Source: an uncultured Pelosinus sp.
GTDB lineage: Bacteria; Bacillota; Negativicutes; Sporomusales; Acetonemataceae
Direction: 5' to 3'
Assembly: GCA_900542835.1 (NCBI GenBank)
Contig: UQPB01000002.1
Coordinates: 104,513-168,512 of the forward strand
Length of the DNA: 64,000 bases
Of this stretch, positions 57,674 through 64,000 are shown one piece after another; within the stretch, counting starts at the first letter, position 1, and each line of letters begins with the position of its first letter. Below the pieces are notes generated by a model, which had not been told where the DNA came from, ran no database searches, and saw nothing but the letters and a program-made list of their open reading frames with translations. A program made the position numbers and the translations under genes.

Positions 57674-58288
57674 TTAGGCTTGCCTGCCGGCAATTTCCTC
57701 GACAATTTCCTGATTGCGGCTGACCAAACACTTTTCAGCCTCAATAATCGCAGCAATTTTTTTGACCGCTGCAACGACTTCATCGTTGACAACCACGTAT
57801 TGATACTGATGGATAAAGGACAGTTCCTTATACACACAGCTCAGCCGCAGGTTGATGATGTCCTTTGTTTCCGTTCCCCGCTTATGTATCCGCGTTTCCA
57901 GTTCACCGATCGACGGCGGTACCAGAAAAATAAATACACCCTGGGGAAATTTTTCTTTAACCTGCATCGCTCCCTGCATATCAATCTCCAGAATGACATC
58001 CTGACCCCGCTGCAATTGTTCCTTGACATACTTGACCGGGGTGCCGTAACAGCGTCCGTAGACTTCAGCCCATTCGAGCAATTCATCATTGGCTGCCATT
58101 GAGCGAAATTCCGGTTCTGAAACAAACCAGTAGTTCACCCCATTCACTTCTCCCGGCCGGGGTGAACGCGTTGTCGCCGAAACCGAATAATGCAGGTTCG
58201 GATAATTTTGCATCAATTCTTTGCATATTGTTCCTTTGCCGGTTCCGGAAGGACCGGAGAGGATAACGAGTATTCCCTGCCGCGCCAT
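57674..58288 (-). CDS. gmk: Guanylate kinase
   Basis: This 204-residue kinase converts GMP to GDP with ATP. It has the P-loop LSGPSGTGKGTICKEL, the GMP-binding TTRSPRPGEVNGVNYWF, ILEIDMQGAMQVKE and FLVPPSIGELETRI. It is followed by rpoZ after 13 nt. Confidence 0.97.
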   Translation of the reverse strand: MARQGILVILSGPSGTGKGTICKELMQNYPNLHYSVSATTRSPRPGEVNGVNYWFVSEPEFRSMAANDELLEWAEVYGRCYGTPVKYVKEQLQRGQDVILEIDMQGAMQVKEKFPQGVFIFLVPPSIGELETRIHKRGTETKDIINLRLSCVYKELSFIHQYQYVVVNDEVVAAVKKIAAIIEAEKCLVSRNQEIVEEIAGRQA

Positions 58289-58317
58289 GATAAAGGACTC
58301 CTTTTATTTGCTATTGC

Positions 58318-58584
58318 TTACTCTGCTGCCTCATCGCTGACATCTTTGCTGACCAGACGATGCGCTACTGTTTCCGGCTGTACCGCTGAAAGGATGACAT
58401 GATCGCTGTCGGCGATGATGACAGCGCGGGTTCTGCGGCCATAGGTCGCGTCAATCAGCATGCCGCGGTCACGCGCTTCCTGAATGATCCGCTTAATTGG
58501 CGCCGATTCCGGGCTGACAATCGAAATAATCCGATTGGCCGAGACGATATTGCCGAAACCAATGTTGATGAGTTTGATATCCAT
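58318..58584 (-). CDS. remA: RemA-like DUF370 regulator
   Basis: This is an 88-residue protein of the RemA/DUF370 family. It has IGFGNIVSANRIISIVSP, the basic IKRIIQEARDRG and IDATYGRRTRAVIIADS. In Bacillus subtilis RemA is a ring-shaped DNA-binding activator of matrix and osmoprotection genes. The yicC-remA-gmk-rpoZ order is typical of Firmicutes. Confidence 0.95.
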   Translation of the reverse strand: MDIKLINIGFGNIVSANRIISIVSPESAPIKRIIQEARDRGMLIDATYGRRTRAVIIADSDHVILSAVQPETVAHRLVSKDVSDEAAE

Positions 58585-58634
58585 GAATAAAACCCCCTAT
58601 TTTTCTTTCGAACTGCAGCTGACTTGATCCTATA

Positions 58635-59519
58635 TTACTCTATGTTTTGAATTTGTTCCCTGATCTTCTCCAGTTCACTTTTCATTTCAACAACAAGGTT
58701 TGCGACAGTAAGATCATTGGCTTTGGATGCAATCGTGTTAGTTTCGCGGTTGATTTCCTGCAGCAGAAAATCCAATTTCCGGCCAACAGCCCCGCCACTG
58801 GCGATGATGCGGGCAAACTGGTCAAAATGACTGTTTAGCCGGACCAGTTCTTCCGTAAAATTCGTCCGTTCGGCAAAGCAGGCCGCTTCCTGCAGAACGC
58901 GCGCTTCCTCCGGCTGGCTGCCCAACAGCGCCAGCGTTTCCCGCAGCCGCGTCAGCAGCCGTTCATGATATTCGGCGATGATAGCCGGCGCCCGTTCACC
59001 AATGGTGGCGGCATGCCCAACGATGATGCCAAGACGGCGGGAAAGGTCGTGCTCGATGTTTTCGCCCTCCCGTAACCGCATGTTCAGCAGGTTGTCGATA
59101 GCGATGTCAAGAGCGGCAGCCAGTTTAGTCCACAACTGTTCCGCATCTTCAACCACATCCTCCGTCTTCAGCACATCGGGGTAAGCCGCAATCTGTCTGA
59201 CAGAAATGTCCGCCGGCAGCTCAAGAAAGCCGGCTAACTCTCTTAATGCTTTATGGTACGCGATCGCCAATTCTTTGTCAACCCTTAAACAGCGCTTCTT
59301 TTCGCCATATTCATCAAGTGTGATGTAAATATCGATCCGTCCCCTGCTGAGGGCGCCAGCCACGCGGCGCCTGATTTTATCCTCAAGGACGTTTAAGTTT
59401 TTCGGCATGCGGATAACGATTTCATTGTAGCGATGGTTAACCGCTTTGATTTCCACCGTAAAACGGTGGTGATTGTCCATAAATTCGCCGCGGCCGAAGC
59501 CGGTCATGCTTTTCAACAA
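58635..59519 (-). CDS. yicC: YicC-family endoribonuclease
   Basis: This is a 294-residue protein of the YicC/DUF1732 family. It starts MLKSMTGFGRGE, has IKAVNHRYNEI and the C-terminal FLLQEINRETNTIASKAND with the acidic residues. Family members have been reported as RNases acting on small RNAs. It is the first gene of the yicC-remA-gmk run, 50 nt before remA. Confidence 0.95.
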   Translation of the reverse strand: MLKSMTGFGRGEFMDNHHRFTVEIKAVNHRYNEIVIRMPKNLNVLEDKIRRRVAGALSRGRIDIYITLDEYGEKKRCLRVDKELAIAYHKALRELAGFLELPADISVRQIAAYPDVLKTEDVVEDAEQLWTKLAAALDIAIDNLLNMRLREGENIEHDLSRRLGIIVGHAATIGERAPAIIAEYHERLLTRLRETLALLGSQPEEARVLQEAACFAERTNFTEELVRLNSHFDQFARIIASGGAVGRKLDFLLQEINRETNTIASKANDLTVANLVVEMKSELEKIREQIQNIE

Positions 59520-59544
59520 CAGATGCTCCTCTCTTTTCCGGTAG

Positions 59545-60141
59545 TTACAGCAGTTTTTCCAGATCGAAGAAAAACGTGCGGGTTTGTCGGCCCCGGTCCT
59601 CGGGATCGTTTATTTGCAGAAAGAGCGGCCGGTTAAAGGCGATGGTTTTATCAGGAAAATAGACATATGCCTGAACGCTTGCAAGCGTTTTATCCTTCAT
59701 GGAGTAGGTTGTGCGCACCGGCGGTGAGATATAGTAGGCAGGCAGCGTCTGCTTATCCTGTGATAATTTGGCGGCCAGTGAGGAATAGGCTTTTTCGGAA
59801 AACACGGTAACACTGAAAACCAGATAACCATCGTAGGCAGCCAGCGCTTTTTCACTGTCCTCCAGCCGCAGCGGCTGCCGCCGCAGCGTATTCTCTCTGG
59901 CATTAACGGCCACCAGCAAATACGGGGTAAAGATTTGGGCATGATCGGTAAACTGGCTCAGTTTTTGCGCCTTTTCTTCAAATGCCGTCCACGGTGCGAC
60001 AAAGGCGGAGTACGGCTTTTCCGCCTGGCGGCGGCCATATTCCTGCGCATCTCTGAACATCGCGGTTTGGACAGGCGCGATTGCCAGCGCCTGGGCAGCA
60101 ATCAGTGAAAACAAAAGAACAAAAACAGCAATTCTTCTCAT
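59545..60141 (-). CDS. Secreted or periplasmic protein of unknown function
   Basis: This 198-residue protein has a clear N-terminal signal peptide (RR, then VFVLLFSLIAAQALA with a likely cut after ALA). The rest is soluble and mixed alpha/beta, ending in RTFFFDLEKLL. No enzyme motif or cysteine cluster is visible and I do not recognise the family. It lies between dapF and yicC, co-directional with both. Confidence 0.7.
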   Translation of the reverse strand: MRRIAVFVLLFSLIAAQALAIAPVQTAMFRDAQEYGRRQAEKPYSAFVAPWTAFEEKAQKLSQFTDHAQIFTPYLLVAVNARENTLRRQPLRLEDSEKALAAYDGYLVFSVTVFSEKAYSSLAAKLSQDKQTLPAYYISPPVRTTYSMKDKTLASVQAYVYFPDKTIAFNRPLFLQINDPEDRGRQTRTFFFDLEKLL

Positions 60142-60167
60142 CCGGTTTCTCCCCCAATTAGCCGCAT

Positions 60168-61001
60168 TCAGTCTTCTTCCAGCCGAATCTCGCCGCTAAA
60201 CGATTCAGTGGCAGGACCGGTCATGTATACATTGCCACTTATCTCATCCCACTCGACGGCAAGATCGCCGCCAGCGAGATGAATCAGGGCCTTGCGTTCG
60301 GTACGGCCGGTTAAAACGCCGGCGACCAGCGAAGCGCAGGCACCGGTGCCGCAGGCCAGCGTCACACCGGCGCCCCGTTCCCATACTTTCATGACCAGTT
60401 CATTTTTACTGACAAACTGGATGAAATCCACATTTGTTTTCGCCGGAAACAGCGGGTGAACTTCAAGCAGACGGCCTGCCGTCTGCCAGTCGATTTTCGC
60501 CAGGTCATCGACAAAAATCACGCAGTGCGGTACGCCGGTAGAGACGCAGGTTGCGTGATAGGTATGGCCGGCGACCTCAACCGGGACCTCCACCGCCGTG
60601 GCTTCAGGATCGCCGGCTACGGGAATCTCGCCACGATTCAGGCGGGGAACGCCCATATTGACCGTCACTGAACCGTTTTCGCTAAGGCGGGTATGGATCA
60701 GGCCGGCAAGGGTTTCGATGCACAACTCGTTCTTAACTGATAAGCGGTGATTGTGTACATAACGGGCGACGCAGCGGGTGGCGTTGCCACACATTTGCGC
60801 TTCACTGCCGTCGGAATTAAAAATTTGCATGCGGATATCGGCGCTAGTTGAGGGCAGGATAAATACCAGTCCGTCGGCGCCAATGCCAAAATGCCTGTCG
60901 CAGAGTTTGGCCGCCAGTTCAGATGCGTTAGGCGGCGTGGCTTTACATTCGCTGACCAGAATAAAATCATTGCCCAGTCCCTGCCATTTTGCAAATTGCA
61001 T
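60168..61001 (-). CDS. dapF: Diaminopimelate epimerase
   Basis: This is a 277-residue cofactor-free epimerase that makes meso-diaminopimelate for lysine and peptidoglycan. Both catalytic Cys are visible: MCGNATRCVARY and LACGTGACASLV. QGLGNDFILV and the DGSEAQMCG context fit DapF. Confidence 0.97.
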   Translation of the reverse strand: MQFAKWQGLGNDFILVSECKATPPNASELAAKLCDRHFGIGADGLVFILPSTSADIRMQIFNSDGSEAQMCGNATRCVARYVHNHRLSVKNELCIETLAGLIHTRLSENGSVTVNMGVPRLNRGEIPVAGDPEATAVEVPVEVAGHTYHATCVSTGVPHCVIFVDDLAKIDWQTAGRLLEVHPLFPAKTNVDFIQFVSKNELVMKVWERGAGVTLACGTGACASLVAGVLTGRTERKALIHLAGGDLAVEWDEISGNVYMTGPATESFSGEIRLEED

Positions 61002-61049
61002 TGTTTACACCCTCCATATCATTCAATAGAATCGAGAATAAAGCTGCTG

Positions 61050-63803
61050 TCAGCGGATCTTCACAGGCACGGACCGGAAAGAGCCACGCAGCACCCGAAC
61101 AAGATAACGCAGCAGCGACAGAATAAAGGTCCAGCCCGAGACAGTGACAACGAACAGCCAATCCGCCACCGTCATTGGCACCGTGGAGAAAATGTTGCTT
61201 AAAAACGGCACATAGATGACTGACAGCTGCATCGCCAGTGACGCGGCGACCGCCAGCAGTAAATACGGATTAGTAAATAAGCCGACTTCAAAAATACTAT
61301 AGGTTTCGGATCGGCAGTCAAAAACATGAAACAGCTGGCAGAGAACCAGCGTCGAAAAGGCCATTGTCCGGGCCAGGGCCAAATCTTCACGCAGCAGATA
61401 GACCGCAGTGAAAACCAGTACGGTGCTGATGCCAATTTGCAGGCCGCGGCCAATAATTTTGCGGCTGAGACCGCGGGAAAATACGCTTTCTTTGGGATGA
61501 CGCGGCGGACGGCGCATGCAGTTTGCCTCGGTTGGGTCAACGCCCAGAGCCAGTGCCGGTAAGCCGTCAGTAACCAGATTAACCCATAAAACCTGCACCG
61601 GCAGCAGCGGCAGCGGCAATCCGGCCAGCGAGGCAACAAACATCGTCAGAACTTCCCCTATATTACATGATAGCAGATAGCGGATAAATTTGCGAATGTT
61701 GTCGTAAATTCCCCGCCCTTCTTCCACAGCGGCGACAATCGTGGCAAAATTATCATCGGCCAGGATCATCGCCGATGCTTCCTTAGTCACATCCGTTCCC
61801 GTCATCCCCATAGAAATGCCGATGTCGGCTTCCTTAACCGCCGGCGCGTCATTAACGCCATCGCCGGTCATAGCGACAATATGGCCGTTCTGTTTGAGCG
61901 CCTTAACGATCCTAAGCTTATGCGCCGGCGATACGCGCGCGTATACGGCTACCTTGCCTGCTATGCGACTAAATTCCTGGTCGCTCATCGCATCAAGGTC
62001 ACTGCCTGTCATGGCCCGGCCGCCTCCCTGGTCGCTAAGCCTTAGTTCATTGGCGATGGCAATCGCGGTGTTCGGATGATCGCCGGTAATCATCACGGCT
62101 TTAATGCCTGCTTCCCGGCAAAGCGAAATTGCTTGTTTAGCCTCCTCGCGCGGCGGATCAATCATGCCGATCAAACCCGCAAACACGAGTTCCTGCTCAA
62201 GCTCTCCGTCCGCCGCGGCGTCTAGACGGCGATAAGCAAGCGCCAGTACGCGCAGTGCCTCAGACGTCATTTCATTATGAATTTTGTAAATGCCTGCAAG
62301 AACATCCGCGTCGAGCGGCATTTCCTTGCCGTTGACGCAATAGGTTTTGCAGAGTTTCAGCACAGTGTCGGGCGCACCTTTACTGTATACGCAGGCAGCG
62401 TTTGCGTCGCGGTAGACAACCGACATCAGGCGGCGTTCGGATTCAAAGGGCAATTCCTCAACCCGCTGCATCGCCTTCTCTAAACTTTCACGCCAAATTC
62501 CGGCCTTGGCAGCAGCGACAGCCAGGGCTCCTTCGGTGGGATCGCCCTCGACCGACCAGCCCGTTTTTTCCCTTTTGCGCCACAGTCCGGTAATAGCCAC
62601 GTTATTCTGCTTAATAACACTATTGTTGCACAAAGCGGCGGTAATTAGGCATAGTTCTAAATTTTTATCCTTTTGGGGATCAAATTCCTGCTTGTTGCGT
62701 AAAAAAGATCCCGAAATTTCATAACCGGAGCCGGTTACATCATAAACAGAGCCCGCACTGTATACTTTCCTGACAGTCATGGCGTTTTGTGTCAGTGTTC
62801 CGGTTTTATCGGAGCAGATCACGGTGACGCAGCCCAGCGTTTCCACTGCCGGCAGCCGCCGGATAATCGCATTCTCTTTGATCATCCGCTGAACTCCCAG
62901 CGTCAGGCAGACGGTGACGATTGCTGGCAAACCTTCCGGAATCGCTGCTACAGCCAGGCTGATTCCGGCCATACACATCAAGAATACCGGTTCTCCCTTA
63001 AAAATTCCCAGTGCAACAACAACCGCGCAAATTGCCAGACAACCCCATACCAGCAGTTTACCAAGATGCTCCAGGCGCCGCTGCAACGGCGTCTCGCCGT
63101 CGTCCACATCCTGAATCATATCGGCTATGCGCCCAACTTCCGACCGCGGACCGGTGTCGCATACGACCGAGCGGCCACGTCCTCTTGTCACGCAAGTACC
63201 GGCATACACCATGTTTTTGCGATCGCCCAGTGAGGTTGCCTCGTCAAAAGCGCGATCAGACGCTTTGCGTACAGGCAGGGATTCGCCTGTTAGCGCCGCT
63301 TCCTCAATTTCAAGGTTGCTGCTGGCGATCAGACGGGCGTCGGCGGCGATCTTGTCGCCGGCTTCATGAACGAGAATGTCACCCGGCACCAGTTCTCTTG
63401 CCGGCACGTGCTGCAGGCAGCCGTCGCGAATAACGGCGGCATTGGGCGCTGACAGCTTCTTCAGCGCTTTGATGGAACGTTCGGCCCGGTTTTCCTGAAT
63501 GAATCCCAAAACCGCATTGATCAATACAATCGCCAAAATTGTAATCGCATCAACATATTCACCTAAGAACGCCGAAATCAGGGTTGCGCACAGCAAGACC
63601 AGCACCATGAAGTCCCGGAACTGGGCGATAAACAGCTGCCACCAGGGAACGGCTTGTCTTTCCGTCAATTCATTATAGCCGTGCAGTGTCAAACGACGGC
63701 CAGCTTCTGCAGTCGACAGACCAGTCTCGGGGTCGGTCAGCCAATTTTCCACTACATCTTCCGGAGTTAGCGCATGCCAGCTTCTCTTCTCCACTCCCCA
63801 CAC
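61050..63803 (-). CDS. Calcium-transporting P-type ATPase (P2A)
   Basis: This is a 917-residue pump with an N-terminal cation ATPase domain, about ten membrane helices, the actuator motif LTGESLPVRK, the phosphorylation site DKTGTLTQNAMTV near residue 330 and GDGVNDAPAVKEAD at the hinge. Ca2+ ligand motifs are visible: IPEGLPAIV in helix 4 and NLVTDGLPALALGVD in helix 6. These agree with SERCA-like Ca2+ (or Mn2+) export. It is probably monocistronic. The last 200 nt of the window upstream of it hold no clear ORF. Confidence 0.94.
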   Translation of the reverse strand: MWGVEKRSWHALTPEDVVENWLTDPETGLSTAEAGRRLTLHGYNELTERQAVPWWQLFIAQFRDFMVLVLLCATLISAFLGEYVDAITILAIVLINAVLGFIQENRAERSIKALKKLSAPNAAVIRDGCLQHVPARELVPGDILVHEAGDKIAADARLIASSNLEIEEAALTGESLPVRKASDRAFDEATSLGDRKNMVYAGTCVTRGRGRSVVCDTGPRSEVGRIADMIQDVDDGETPLQRRLEHLGKLLVWGCLAICAVVVALGIFKGEPVFLMCMAGISLAVAAIPEGLPAIVTVCLTLGVQRMIKENAIIRRLPAVETLGCVTVICSDKTGTLTQNAMTVRKVYSAGSVYDVTGSGYEISGSFLRNKQEFDPQKDKNLELCLITAALCNNSVIKQNNVAITGLWRKREKTGWSVEGDPTEGALAVAAAKAGIWRESLEKAMQRVEELPFESERRLMSVVYRDANAACVYSKGAPDTVLKLCKTYCVNGKEMPLDADVLAGIYKIHNEMTSEALRVLALAYRRLDAAADGELEQELVFAGLIGMIDPPREEAKQAISLCREAGIKAVMITGDHPNTAIAIANELRLSDQGGGRAMTGSDLDAMSDQEFSRIAGKVAVYARVSPAHKLRIVKALKQNGHIVAMTGDGVNDAPAVKEADIGISMGMTGTDVTKEASAMILADDNFATIVAAVEEGRGIYDNIRKFIRYLLSCNIGEVLTMFVASLAGLPLPLLPVQVLWVNLVTDGLPALALGVDPTEANCMRRPPRHPKESVFSRGLSRKIIGRGLQIGISTVLVFTAVYLLREDLALARTMAFSTLVLCQLFHVFDCRSETYSIFEVGLFTNPYLLLAVAASLAMQLSVIYVPFLSNIFSTVPMTVADWLFVVTVSGWTFILSLLRYLVRVLRGSFRSVPVKIR

Positions 63804-64000
63804 CTCGCAAATCTATCTGTATCTTCATCGTATTCGCCACTGCCGGCAAATAGACCAGCGCCAATTTGCCCGTCAGCGTTCTAGCAAATGCGTTGGCTGT
63901 CGTCCGCCACGCCCAGGCGACGTGCCCTGTCGATCCTGCCAGGGCAATCGCTTACAAAAGTAAGCAAGAGTGGCAGTGATCTTTCGTCCGGTTTCCGAAT
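63804..64000. other. Non-coding edge of the window
   Basis: About 200 nt lie upstream of the ATPase gene. Only a small GCTTAC/GTAAGC hairpin (about 63951-63966) is seen. Possible promoter elements for the ATPase must lie here, but none stands out. Confidence 0.3.

Noticed and set aside
1..64000. CRISPR arrays, insertion sequences, prophage genes, rRNA or tRNA
   Set aside because: I found no regularly spaced repeats, transposase or phage motifs, nor tRNA-like cloverleaf or rRNA segments when reading both strands; a tRNAscan or CRISPR program was not run.

Overview
This 64 kb window reads as chromosomal DNA of a strictly anaerobic Firmicute. The evidence is strong AGGAGG-type ribosome binding sites with many TTG and GTG starts, ferredoxin-linked enzymes (a 2-oxoacid:ferredoxin oxidoreductase and an NfnAB-type transhydrogenase), a remA gene, a PASTA kinase/PP2C block, a zinc-ribbon L28, an FMN riboswitch before ribD and a SAM-I riboswitch before metK. 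The style recalls the Negativicutes (Sporomusa relatives), but that placement is inference. I see no rRNA, tRNA, CRISPR array, insertion sequence or prophage.

Left part, plus strand (1-17.8 kb). After a truncated ORF tail and an acetate transporter comes a long operon that recycles the by-products of S-adenosylmethionine: nucleoside phosphorylase (mtnP-like), mtnA, ahcY, a class II aldolase, an MTA/SAH deaminase, NfnA/NfnB-like subunits, an aminotransferase, an ASCH protein and a PduL-type phosphotransacylase. Residues in the phosphorylase and in AhcY suggest they act on deaminated (hypoxanthine) nucleosides made by the deaminase. A predicted four-helix structured RNA with an intrinsic terminator follows. 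Then come an IclR regulator with a four-subunit 2-oxoacid:ferredoxin oxidoreductase, a GAF-GGDEF diguanylate cyclase, a methyltransferase and a patatin-like lipase.

Middle part, mostly minus strand (17.9-38.8 kb). A tandem duplication of a [TPR, PRC-barrel] gene pair is followed by a tautomerase, two small paralogous unknown proteins, recG, rpmB (plus strand), hslO and the riboflavin operon ribD-E-BA-H under an FMN riboswitch. Next is a LysR-controlled accessory operon pxpABC - aminotransferase - RraA-like aldolase - MFS transporter - 2-hydroxyacid dehydrogenase. It could degrade a 4-hydroxylated 5-oxoproline or glutamate to pyruvate and glyoxylate. A LysR gene and a glucosyl-3-phosphoglycerate synthase with an extra N-terminal domain close this part.

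Right part, minus strand (38.9-64 kb). This is a dense housekeeping array: dapF, a secreted unknown, yicC, remA, gmk, rpoZ, coaBC, metK (SAM-I riboswitch), a small HMA-domain protein, priA, def, fmt, a DUF116 protein, rsmB, rlmN, then fhaA-fhaB-prpC-rodA/ftsW-pbpA-prkC, rsgA and rpe. The FHA/phosphatase/RodA/PBP/kinase order is the one known from actinobacteria. A Ca2+-type P-type ATPase lies at the right edge.
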